42,969 nucleotides of DNA, taken from IMG/VR virus record IMGVR_UViG_3300046373_000062, positions 1 through 42,969 of that record; one strand, given 5' to 3'. The notes beneath the pieces were generated by a model. That model did no database searches and had not been told where the DNA came from. It saw only the letters and a program-made list of their open reading frames with translations. Of this stretch, positions 30,774 through 37,268 are shown piece by piece. The translations under genes and the position numbers were made by a program. This DNA is from a virus. How positions within the stretch are numbered: the first letter of the stretch is position 1; each line of letters starts with the position of its first letter.

Positions 30774-32322
30774 TGTCTTCTTCCTTTCGGGCGATAAGTA
30801 CGCCAGCCGTTAGTGCTGAACCAGCAACAGAGGTAGCGTTCAAGACAGCCTGTTTAATAACGAGTGCAGGGTCGATGATACCGTGTTCCTTTAGGTTGAC
30901 TGGTGTTTCAGGGTCGCCCATGATATCATAGCCCATACCAAACTCAAAGCCTTCAAGCTGTTTAAGCTGAACACCATAGCGAAGTCCGGCATTTTCCATC
31001 AGGACCTTGAATGGTGCCTTGAGCGCTTCACGAAGGAGTTTATCACCGTCGCTATCGCCAAGTAGTTCAGATGCAAGACGGATATAGGTCATACCACCAC
31101 CAGGAACAACACCTTCTTTGAGTGCGGCCTCTGTCGCGGCAACAGCGTCATCAATGAGGTATTTACGCTCTTCAGCTTCCATTTCAGTGTTGCCACCAAC
31201 ACGGATTTGGCCAACCTTAGCTCGCAGTTGTGCAATACGTTTTTCAATCTTACTGCGGTCGAACTCAGTCTTTGTTTTGTCTAGCTTAGCTGATAGGTCG
31301 GTGATGTATTCAGTAACGTCCCTACCGCCAGTAATAATCGTTTCCTCAGGGGTAGATACGATTTCTTCGCAAGTACCAAGTTCTTCTACGGTAATGTCAG
31401 TAATCTTCTTCTGGAATTTTTTACCAGTAACTTCAGTACCGGTGAATGCCGCGAGGTCACGGAGTAGTTCCATACGTTGTTCGCCAAATCCAGGCGCTTT
31501 AATGCCGATGACAGTAAACTCATCAATATGGCTTAGTGACCACTGAAGAAGGTCTTCGCGGAAGTCATCAGCGATGATAACGAGTGACGAGTGGCCGAGG
31601 TTGAACAGTTCGTTCGTCAGGGCGATAGTATCTTTCAGGCCAACAGTCCCGTGGTAAAGCAGGATGTGAGGGTGTTCGATACGGGTAGTCTGGGTGCGCT
31701 GGTCGAGAATCATCATTGGGCTTAGAAGTCCTTTATCGAATACGTAGCCTTCGACAATTTCATACTCAGTCGCAGGTTTCGTACCGAGTTCGACGACAAC
31801 CATACCATCCTTACCTAAGGTGTGGTACATTTCGCCGATTTTTTCACCAATCTCTTTGCTTTCACTTGAGATAGTAGCGATTTCTACCGCAGCTTTCTTG
31901 GTTTTAATCGGTTCAGCGAAGCGTGGGAGTGCATCTAGAACAGTTTCCGCAGCTTTGTCAAGTTCACGACGAAGCATCATTGGGTTTTTGCCGTTCTCAA
32001 TCATCTGCATACCACCACTCATCAGGTGATAGGTCAGAATAGTCGAAGTGGTCGTTCCATCACCTACATTATCATTCGTTTTGCTCGAGCTTGACTTAAT
32101 CATCTCGATACCAATTTCAGCGCCAGGTGAGAGTCCATCGACATTTTCGATTGACTTAGCGACAGTCACGCCGTCATGGGTAACAATCGGTGCGCCATAG
32201 GCACCAATGAATGCATTCTGGCCTTTTGGACCGAGCGTCGTCGATACAGCCTCGTAGAGAAGCTTTGCGCCGTCTAGCAGCTGTTCTTTGGCTTGTTTGC
32301 CAGTGATTACAACCTTCTTCAT
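30754..32322 (-). CDS. groL: GroEL-like chaperonin
   Basis: A 522-residue chaperonin from the ATG at 32322 (GCAGGTGA upstream, TAATG overlap with the preceding small gene). A TTG at 32343 would add seven residues but is unlikely. Family motifs: TTLGPKGQNA, the ATP loop VGDGTTTSTIL, and GVVPGGGMTYIR. The C-terminus ends KEEDSDKKED without the GGM tail of cellular GroEL. No GroES gene is visible, so it would use the host co-chaperonin or none. It probably folds virion proteins. It sits between the two halves of a glycosyltransferase. Confidence 0.9.
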   Translation of the reverse strand: MKKVVITGKQAKEQLLDGAKLLYEAVSTTLGPKGQNAFIGAYGAPIVTHDGVTVAKSIENVDGLSPGAEIGIEMIKSSSSKTNDNVGDGTTTSTILTYHLMSGGMQMIENGKNPMMLRRELDKAAETVLDALPRFAEPIKTKKAAVEIATISSESKEIGEKIGEMYHTLGKDGMVVVELGTKPATEYEIVEGYVFDKGLLSPMMILDQRTQTTRIEHPHILLYHGTVGLKDTIALTNELFNLGHSSLVIIADDFREDLLQWSLSHIDEFTVIGIKAPGFGEQRMELLRDLAAFTGTEVTGKKFQKKITDITVEELGTCEEIVSTPEETIITGGRDVTEYITDLSAKLDKTKTEFDRSKIEKRIAQLRAKVGQIRVGGNTEMEAEERKYLIDDAVAATEAALKEGVVPGGGMTYIRLASELLGDSDGDKLLREALKAPFKVLMENAGLRYGVQLKQLEGFEFGMGYDIMGDPETPVNLKEHGIIDPALVIKQAVLNATSVAGSALTAGVLIARKEEDSDKKED

Positions 32323-32456
32323 TATTTTGTCACCTGCGTCCAATCATTAAGTTGTAGGTTCCAGTAATAAAGCATATTGTCGTTGCCAAGTCCGTAAACT
32401 AGACCGTTCGGGCTAACAGCGATCTGTAGGATGGTTGGTGTGGTTGTTGGTGTCAT
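32322..32456 (-). CDS. 44-residue tectonin/propeller-blade-like protein
   Basis: A short gene with a full AAAGGAG site seven bases before the ATG, coupled on both sides: ATGA with the glycosyltransferase stop and TAATG with the GroEL start. The product contains one blade-like unit, ILQIAVSPNGLVYGLGNDN then LYYWNLQLNDWTQV, as in tectonin/beta-propeller repeats. It may be a remnant or a real small partner of GroEL or the glycosyltransferase. Confidence 0.65.
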   Translation of the reverse strand: MTPTTTPTILQIAVSPNGLVYGLGNDNMLYYWNLQLNDWTQVTK

Positions 32457-34120
32457 TTTACATCTCCTTTGAATTGTTCTTTTGCAATACCATTTCCAAC
32501 AATCTGGAATTTGGCGTCTGGGTGTTTATCGGCGTATAAGTCGGCATGGAATTTAGACTTGACCATGTGAATTACCTCTGGGTCGGTGCTAATCATCTCT
32601 TGTGGGATGATATCGTGAACGTCCGCGAGTTTTACGCGGGCTTTGACTGTATCAAGGAAAGTAGGAGCTCGCCAGGCTACAAAGACATTGAAGTTGTCAC
32701 GGACGTCTATCTCCTTCCACGGAGTCCAGATAACGCCATCGACATTCATTCGTTCAGGTACTTCGCCAAATACTGTGACATTGTATCCTAGCTTTGCAAG
32801 CTCTGGCGTCAAGTAGACGATAGCTTCTTCTGAGCCACCCATACCCTTGCCGAGTGTTTGCGGACCCCATTCTTCGTAGCCCTCTCCACAGAAGATAACG
32901 ATGCTCTTAGAGTCCCACGTCTTCGCTGGTGTTGCTATATTACGCAATGCACGAAGCCTTTTGTCAAACTTCATGTCTGGTACAAGAGCATTCCATAGGG
33001 CAGATTCACTGGTAAAGAATTTGCGGACCTTTGGCAACATCTTAATAAATGTCTCGGCGTCAGCTTCTTCGATAAACCCTTCCATCAAATCCTGAGCGTA
33101 TTCGTTCTTCGGAATGAGTCGGAGCCATTGAAGTGCGTTATTATAGTTCTTCAGCATAAACTCCGCCTGTGCAGCAACGAGGATAGCTCGTTCGCGGCCA
33201 GTTGGGTCCCAGATAGTGAGAGTCGCTGGGTCCGGTTTAGCAACAGACACCTTCACCCATTCGAGTGCTTCTTTCCATTGCTCTTGGTCGGCACAGTATT
33301 GTGCGAGGAGCCAATAACCCATCGGGTAAGCTGGGGTGTGGACAGTTGCTTTTGTAGCGTACTCGAAAGCGAGCGGGTAGTTCTCAAGCTTATAGGCAGA
33401 TTCACTAATGAAGTTAAGTGCCCGGTAGACGTCATCACGATTGCCTGAGCGTGGAATGAACTCCATAAATTGTTCAATACACTTCTCGTAATTGCCTAGT
33501 GAGAAATTCGATCCGGCGAGGTACATCAGATAGCGTTCGTCATCTGTTGCGGCGTATGCCTTTTCAAGAATCTTATAGTTGCGGAGGCCTGAGGTTTTGG
33601 GATGGTCGGCATCAGTGTGATGGATAACCATTGGGCTTTCCATGACGTGTGACACTTTAGGCTTCTCGATAATGAAAGTTTCGTGCACCCATCCCTTCCA
33701 AGCACCACGAGTTCTCTTGACAAGTCGCTCTCTTGAGTGTTTAGCTATACAATTTCCTTGGTCGTCTTGTGCGTAGTTGTACGGCAAGAAGATTTCGTCA
33801 AGGTTATTTGCCTCTGCTAGCGACACAAGTTCAGGTATAGTGCTGAAATCAAAAAAATCGTCAGCATCAATCCAAAAGCAGTAATCAGTAGTAGACTTTG
33901 AGAAGTTTGCATTGCGGGCCTCATCGAAGCGGTCAGTCCACTTCCTATAAAATACATTGATATTCGAGTGGTCTTTGACGTACTGGGTGAGCTCAGCGGC
34001 CGTTGCCTTATCTGATACGGTAAGGTTAATCTGGTCGAAGAACTTGTAAGCATTGGCAATGATGGTTTGGACATTCTCCAACTCATCTTTTACTATCATC
34101 TGAAGGCTTACTGTTGCCAT
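32453..34120 (-). CDS. GT2 glycosyltransferase fused to TPR and GT4 N-terminal domain
   Basis: A 555-residue three-part protein. Residues 1-~160: GT2 (GT-A) domain, SLQMIVKDELENVQTII with the D85-A-D87 metal site in FWIDADDF and WVHETFI. Residues ~180-380: TPR-like helical repeats. Residues ~405-555: the N-terminal Rossmann domain of a GT-B/GT4 enzyme (IVIFCGEGYEEWG, GMGGSEEAIVYLTPELAKLGYNVTVFG, VFVAWRAPTF, KSKFHADLYADKHPDAKFQIVGNGI). The chain ends at the usual interdomain linker; the matching C-terminal domain is encoded at 30180-30773. Likely adds sugars to a surface, virion or DNA target. Ends in TGA. Confidence 0.8.
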   Translation of the reverse strand: MATVSLQMIVKDELENVQTIIANAYKFFDQINLTVSDKATAAELTQYVKDHSNINVFYRKWTDRFDEARNANFSKSTTDYCFWIDADDFFDFSTIPELVSLAEANNLDEIFLPYNYAQDDQGNCIAKHSRERLVKRTRGAWKGWVHETFIIEKPKVSHVMESPMVIHHTDADHPKTSGLRNYKILEKAYAATDDERYLMYLAGSNFSLGNYEKCIEQFMEFIPRSGNRDDVYRALNFISESAYKLENYPLAFEYATKATVHTPAYPMGYWLLAQYCADQEQWKEALEWVKVSVAKPDPATLTIWDPTGRERAILVAAQAEFMLKNYNNALQWLRLIPKNEYAQDLMEGFIEEADAETFIKMLPKVRKFFTSESALWNALVPDMKFDKRLRALRNIATPAKTWDSKSIVIFCGEGYEEWGPQTLGKGMGGSEEAIVYLTPELAKLGYNVTVFGEVPERMNVDGVIWTPWKEIDVRDNFNVFVAWRAPTFLDTVKARVKLADVHDIIPQEMISTDPEVIHMVKSKFHADLYADKHPDAKFQIVGNGIAKEQFKGDVK

Positions 34121-34408
34121 TTAGTCGTCTCGCTTTTTACGGTTTTCATTTACTACCCGGTTGACAATCTTGAGAGATCGTTGGTAGCTTTTCAGGTTTC
34201 CTGTGGCTTTTCCGAGCCGCCACTCAGCTTCTAAGTTGGTGAGCTCTGGAGTGTTGACAAACACTAGAACTTCTCGTTTGTAATCGTTTGGGTCTTGTTT
34301 AGACCCGACAATCTTCATACCGTTGTAATGCAGAAACGCAGCATACGGTGTGTCAGAAGTCTTGTATGGTTCGAGCTTAGTTAAGGGCTCGTCCGGTATC
34401 TGGATCAT
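34121..34408 (-). CDS. DUF5659-like hypothetical protein
   Basis: A 95-residue product. Start at the ATG at 34408 (AGGA upstream), overlapping the TerL stop by 32 bases; the longer open frame upstream is antisense-like sequence within TerL. The pattern YKTSDTPYAAFLHYNGMKIVG...VFVNTPELTNLEAEWRLG...YQRSLKIVNRVV resembles DUF5659, often found near phage packaging genes. Function unknown. Confidence 0.65.
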   Translation of the reverse strand: MIQIPDEPLTKLEPYKTSDTPYAAFLHYNGMKIVGSKQDPNDYKREVLVFVNTPELTNLEAEWRLGKATGNLKSYQRSLKIVNRVVNENRKKRDD

Positions 34409-35714
34409 AGTATCGCTTCCTTTTTTCGCGTTGCACTGGCTTTGCTCGGTCGATAGCCAAGTATCGAAGGGCGTCCATTGCGTGATTATTTTTATCTTCA
34501 GGGACGTTGGTGATTTCGCCGTACTGGTCTCGAATCCACGAGTAGCTTTCGAACTCACGGATGGTGTTCTTGCACTTAGCGTGGATGAACAGCTTCGGCT
34601 TGCCCGTACCTTCGCGGATTTTAATGAGGGATTGCACCTCTTTAATACCGTTAAAGATAGAGTCAGCACCTTTCTTACCGGCAGTAATGCGGAAGCGGCG
34701 AGCTCTTAGTGATTCAAGTTCGAACCGGGCAGCACCGTCACCGATAATGCGGGTGAAGTGGTCAGACCCCATCTTGTCTCGAAGGACATAGACCAGTTGA
34801 TCGAGGTGTAAGTCTTGTTGGTAAATCTCGTCATAAATCCACCAGTTGCCGTCATAGTCAAGCTTGACAAGCACTGCGGCCGTTGGGTCAGTCATACCGA
34901 AGTCGATTCCCAGAGCAAAGGTTCCGTTAACTGGCATATCATTAATGTCATGGAAGACGTGTTGTTTGTGGTCAAATTCACCGTAGATAAGTTGCGTAGG
35001 GTTGGTAAACTCAGCCATCCACTCCTGGTTGAATTGGTCAAGCTTGCCTTCTTTTTCGTACTCACGGCGGGTTTGGTCGAACTCTTCTCGAGGGAAGTAG
35101 TCGTTGTCAAGTGCAGTCGCATGAGAGTAGTAGTACATCTCAGGGTCGTTTTGTGCAGTCTGACAGAGGTCGAAGAAGTGATTATAGACACCATTCGGCG
35201 TGGAAATAAAGATAGCCCATCCGTTACGGTCAGATAGGGCAGGACGAATAATCGTATCATAGAGATACTTACCGTCGTTCATGAAGGCGAACTCGTCCAT
35301 GACAGCACCAGAAATACCAGTACCACGGAGTGAGTCTGGGTTATCGGCACCTTTTAATTCAATACGAGTAGGGGGAAGGTCTGGGTCATGGTTAATCGTA
35401 ATAGGACCGGCCTGGGTTTCAATCGTGATTCCCGTCAAATGGTCAAAGGTAATAGACAGTTCTTGTTCGTTGAACGTCATAAAGTCACCCTTGTAGCGCT
35501 TACAGATATCACGCCAATAGATTGACTTAGCCTGTTTGTAAGTTGGGGCGATGATGTAATATGTACCTTGGCGGAGCATTCCCTCGAGCACGACCTTTTC
35601 CCAGACGGCTACGGATTTACCAGTACGGCGTCCCCAGTTGAGAACTTTGTAGCGGTGTGCATCGGCCAGGAAATCTTTTTGCTTCTGATGAGGATTCGGC
35701 AGTATTAACGCCAT
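34377..35714 (-). CDS. terL: Terminase large subunit
   Basis: A 445-residue packaging motor. ATPase: Walker A G28RRTGKS34, Walker B VMD140E141FAF, coupling motif FISTPNG. Nuclease: D271 in LGIDFGMTD276P, with further acidic residues toward the C-terminus (HAMDAL). It cuts and pumps DNA into the procapsid through the portal. First gene of the late block, behind its own promoter; the small subunit lies ~4 kb away at 39927. Confidence 0.92.
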   Translation of the reverse strand: MALILPNPHQKQKDFLADAHRYKVLNWGRRTGKSVAVWEKVVLEGMLRQGTYYIIAPTYKQAKSIYWRDICKRYKGDFMTFNEQELSITFDHLTGITIETQAGPITINHDPDLPPTRIELKGADNPDSLRGTGISGAVMDEFAFMNDGKYLYDTIIRPALSDRNGWAIFISTPNGVYNHFFDLCQTAQNDPEMYYYSHATALDNDYFPREEFDQTRREYEKEGKLDQFNQEWMAEFTNPTQLIYGEFDHKQHVFHDINDMPVNGTFALGIDFGMTDPTAAVLVKLDYDGNWWIYDEIYQQDLHLDQLVYVLRDKMGSDHFTRIIGDGAARFELESLRARRFRITAGKKGADSIFNGIKEVQSLIKIREGTGKPKLFIHAKCKNTIREFESYSWIRDQYGEITNVPEDKNNHAMDALRYLAIDRAKPVQREKRKRYYDPDTGRALN

Positions 35715-35782
35715 GATACATATTCCATTTTTGTTTTAGTTTTCGAGTGCGGAGTACGCTTTTTACTCGTTAATTACTTATC

Positions 35783-35811
35783 AGTATAGCACAAACTTGA
35801 CAAAAAGTCAA
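35783..35811 (-). promoter_or_regulatory. Late promoter for terL and downstream genes
   Basis: TTGACT, 17 bases, TGC then TATACT on the - strand, between the tRNA terminator and the terL start. Confidence 0.8.
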
Positions 35812-35827
35812 TATGAATCGAAGACAT

Positions 35828-35854
35828 GAAAAAGCCCCGCAGGTGCATCGGGGC
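35828..35854 (-). terminator. Terminator of the Trp/Asn/Gln tRNA operon
   Basis: GCCCCG...CGGGGC on the - strand followed by TTTTTC; it separates the tRNA operon from the late promoter. Confidence 0.85.
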
Positions 35855-35919
35855 AATCTCATACAAATCAACAAAACAAGCGGGTTACTTTATTTTGCTT
35901 ATTAATAATATCATGTATA

Positions 35920-35996
35920 TGGCACTTTCGCTAGGACTTGAACCCAGATTGACGGGACCAAAACCCGTTGTCCTACCTAATTTAGACGACAAAAGT
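35920..35996 (-). tRNA. tRNA-Gln (TTG)
   Basis: Acceptor ACTTTTG/CGAAAGT, D-stem GTCT/GGAC, anticodon stem ACGGG/CCCGT with loop TTTTGGT (anticodon TTG), T-arm CTGGG-TTCAAGT-CCTAG, G73 as expected for Gln, CCA encoded. Confidence 0.92.
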
Positions 35997-35999
35997 ATG

Positions 36000-36075
36000 T
36001 GGCACCCACGGCTGGATTCGAACCAGCAACCCCTTCGTTAACAGCGAAGTGCTCTACCTGTTGAGCTACATGAGT
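36000..36075 (-). tRNA. tRNA-Asn (GTT)
   Basis: Acceptor ACTCATG/CGTGGGT, D-stem GCTC/GAGC, anticodon stem CTTCG/CGAAG with loop CTGTTAA (anticodon GTT), T-arm GCTGG-TTCGAAT-CCAGC, G73 and encoded CCA. Standard cloverleaf. Confidence 0.95.
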
Positions 36076-36144
36076 ATGTAAGGTGCAAGGGAAGTGTTTA
36101 GTTGCGACTCCCGCCTGGTCTGGCTCCCTTTACCATGATGAGTA
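36076..36144 (-). ncRNA. Stable hairpin between tRNA-Asn and tRNA-Trp
   Basis: About 69 bases with AAGGGAG pairing to TTCCCTT around a 30-base, partly paired interior. The stem length equals a tRNA acceptor stem but there is no T-loop or anticodon arm. It is either a decayed tRNA or a processing spacer. Confidence 0.4.
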
Positions 36145-36216
36145 TGGCACAGGAGGTAAGAGTTGAACTTACTAGCGGTCGGTTTTGGAGACCAACTTCG
36201 CACCTTGCGCTCCTGT
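36145..36216 (-). tRNA. tRNA-Trp (CCA) with a minimal D-arm
   Basis: Acceptor ACAGGAG/CTCCTGT (fully paired), anticodon stem TTGGT/ACCGA with loop CTCCAAA (anticodon CCA), T-arm GTAAG-TTCAACT-CTTAC, G73 and encoded CCA; A1-U72, G5-C68 and G73 fit Trp identity. Only 14 bases lie between acceptor and anticodon stem where about 19 are usual; they can fold as CGCA-agg-TGCG, without U8, A9 or G18G19. Total 72 bases with CCA. Confidence 0.75.
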
Positions 36217-36218
36217 TT

Positions 36219-36242
36219 ATAAAAATAGCCCTTTGCGGGCTA
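36219..36242 (-). terminator. Attenuator-type terminator directly before tRNA-Trp
   Basis: TAGCCC-gcaaa-GGGCTA followed by TTTTTAT on the - strand, ending three bases before the tRNA-Trp 5' end. As no promoter lies between, tRNA transcription must pass it. Confidence 0.75.
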
Positions 36243-36267
36243 CTATTCTCTTGACTATCAGAAAAAG

Positions 36268-36324
36268 CTACGCCCCGGAGGTGTATTCGTTAGAGCTATT
36301 CTGATTTTGCCAAGTAGTCTTCAT
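36268..36324 (-). CDS. Possible leader peptide rich in Trp, Gln and Asn codons
   Basis: An 18-codon frame, MKTTWQNQNSSNEYTSGA, between the promoter (36405-36433) and the terminator (36219-36242). It contains one Trp, two Gln and three Asn codons, exactly the three amino acids served by the tRNAs that follow. A stem pairs 36294-36303 (codons 8-10) with 36259-36269 after the stop; alternative pairings with the terminator arms exist (AATAGC with GCTATT). No Shine-Dalgarno is evident, which weakens the case that it is translated. Confidence 0.45.
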   Translation of the reverse strand: MKTTWQNQNSSNEYTSGA

Positions 36325-36404
36325 GTGTATGATGTGGTTTAGTTATCGAGTGCCCGTTTGCTGTTCTAGCACAGAAGGCCGGACCGAAAGAAGCTTGTGG
36401 TTGT

Positions 36405-36433
36405 ATATTACCACAGAAACTATTTTTTGTCAA
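36405..36433 (-). promoter_or_regulatory. Promoter of the Trp/Asn/Gln tRNA operon
   Basis: TTGACA, 17 bases, TGG then TAATAT on the - strand. Expected start near 36398, about 180 bases before tRNA-Trp. Confidence 0.8.
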
Positions 36434-36508
36434 TAAGGAACGCCGGACCACAGGGGAAGTCCGGCGCAGGAGAAAGGCCACGATCTGAAGACCCCGACAG
36501 ATCATGAC
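36432..36508 (-). ncRNA. Candidate ~75-nt small RNA with anti-Shine-Dalgarno linker
   Basis: Bounded by the promoter at 36515-36543 and a terminator-like stem CGCCGGAC/GTCCGGCG (36441-36466) followed by TTCCTTATT. A first stem GATCT/AGATC lies at 36482-36503. The unpaired linker reads GGCCUUUCUCCUGC, complementary to AGGAGAAAG, the core of several early ribosome sites in this genome. The frame crossing it (36296-36505) is not protein-like. Confidence 0.6.
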
Positions 36509-36514
36509 TAGTAC

Positions 36515-36543
36515 ATTATAACATAAGCTTCGTGATATGTAAA
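36515..36543 (-). promoter_or_regulatory. Promoter of the small RNA at 36432-36508
   Basis: TTTACA, 17 bases, TGT then TATAAT on the - strand; consensus extended -10. Confidence 0.8.
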
Positions 36544-36547
36544 GCTT

Positions 36548-36709
36548 TTATTGGCAACCTTCGCATTGCGTCAGATCAGCTGGGTCGAGCGGGGCGGCAC
36601 CTGGGTTAGTTTTCTGGTGCTGGACCTGCGCTTCTTGCATAGCCTTGTCGATGGCGGCAAGCTTTTCCTCGAGAGTCATGTCCTCGTTGATGATGTTGTT
36701 TGCGTTCAT
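36548..36709 (-). CDS. 53-residue protein with C-terminal CEGCQ
   Basis: Start at the ATG at 36709 after AAAGGAAAAAC. The product is an acidic helix (EDMTLEEKLAAIDKAMQEAQVQ), then a Pro-rich stretch and a terminal CEGCQ that could bind metal or form a disulfide. Preceded by a long, structured, gene-free region. No family recognised. Confidence 0.6.
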   Translation of the reverse strand: MNANNIINEDMTLEEKLAAIDKAMQEAQVQHQKTNPGAAPLDPADLTQCEGCQ

Positions 36710-37080
36710 GTTTTTCCTTTCTGTTTTAGGGTATGAGCCCCCCTTCCCGGTGGTAGGGAGTGGGAGGGATAACAAAAGCTACAAAGACTGAGAGCGGGGC
36801 GAGGTTTGTGGGTCGGGTAACTGGTACTTTCTCTACAAACTCTTTTCGTAGCAGGGGCTCTTTCCGATTACTACGCCGGTGGTCGTTGCCGTCTCATCTT
36901 TCTCTTTAGTGGGTAATCGGCTTATCTACCTCTGTTGAAGTAGCACCACTGCTCGGCGGTCGAGGTTCGGAACTCGTTGCCACCTTTCGCCATTACCTAT
37001 GATTGAACACTAACTGGGAGTTAACTGCGAGCTTGGATTTGGGTGGAAGCCTTAACCACCTGTAGATTATGTGTTTGTTT
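36710..37080 (-). ncRNA. Gene-free, heavily structured region (candidate large RNA)
   Basis: About 370 bases with no credible frame. Paired arms include CCGATTAC/GTAATCGG (36864, 36913), GTTTGT/ACAAAC (36804, 36835), AGAGC/GCTCT (36791, 36857), CGAG/CTCG (36961, 36973), TAACT/AGTTA (37011, 37019) and GGTGG/CCACC (37042, 37056). On the - strand the loops are purine-rich (GCGAAAGG, GGCAACG, AAAGAGAAAGA), favouring that strand as the RNA. Next to tRNAs this recalls ornate phage RNAs such as GOLLD or ROOL, but it is shorter and I recognise no such motif. Confidence 0.45.
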
Positions 37081-37082
37081 CC

Positions 37083-37111
37083 TTGACTTTTTTGAGAGTA
37101 TGTGATATTAT
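37083..37111 (+). promoter_or_regulatory. Promoter of a ~47-nt RNA
   Basis: TTGACT, 17 bases, TGA then TATTAT. A weaker - strand -10 (TATAAT at 37107-37112) overlaps it and could drive the structured RNA at 36710-37080. Confidence 0.75.
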
Positions 37112-37117
37112 AACAAC

Positions 37118-37165
37118 ATATCTTGGGAGAGCCGGGACACTGCGACGTGTCCCCTTTCTTTTTGT
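37118..37165 (+). ncRNA. Very short terminated transcript with repeated TATCTTGGGAGAGC
   Basis: Promoter at 37083-37111 and terminator GGGACAC-tgcgac-GTGTCCC-CTTTCTTTTT (37134-37163) define an RNA of roughly 47 nt. Its 5' end carries TATCTTGGGAGAGC (37119-37132), repeated exactly at 37181-37194. Confidence 0.6.
37134..37163 (+). terminator. Intrinsic terminator of the ~47-nt RNA
   Basis: Perfect 7-base stem GGGACAC/GTGTCCC with a six-base loop, then a T-rich tract. Confidence 0.85.
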
Positions 37166-37239
37166 CGTGGAAGGCTTCGCTATCTTGGGAGAGCAAAGCG
37201 TGGTACCATTTAATCACAGATACCGACATAAAACAATTC

Positions 37240-37268
37240 TTGACATTTAACGGATCGTGTGTTAGTAT
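37240..37268 (+). promoter_or_regulatory. Strong promoter
   Basis: TTGACA, 17 bases, TGT then TAGTAT. The ~80-base leader can fold GTGAG/CTCAC and GAACTT/AAGTTC (37330-37367); the latter is followed by TTTT and may be a weak terminator. Confidence 0.75.

Noticed and set aside
30754-32322. GroES partner gene next to groL
   Set aside because: None of the neighbouring small products has a GroES mobile loop or size of ~95 beta-rich residues.
35826-36041. 71-codon + strand frame over the tRNAs
   Set aside because: It spans a terminator and two well-formed tRNA genes on the other strand.
36296-36505. 69-codon - strand frame
   Set aside because: Covers the candidate small RNA, its terminator and the tRNA promoter; composition is not protein-like.
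36710-37080. Group I intron or tmRNA
   Set aside because: Short stretches vaguely resemble intron core segments, but no interrupted gene flanks the region and no consistent P/Q/R/S set or tag frame is found.
36993-37229. 78-codon - strand frame
   Set aside because: Crosses a promoter, a terminator and a repeated motif; no ribosome site.
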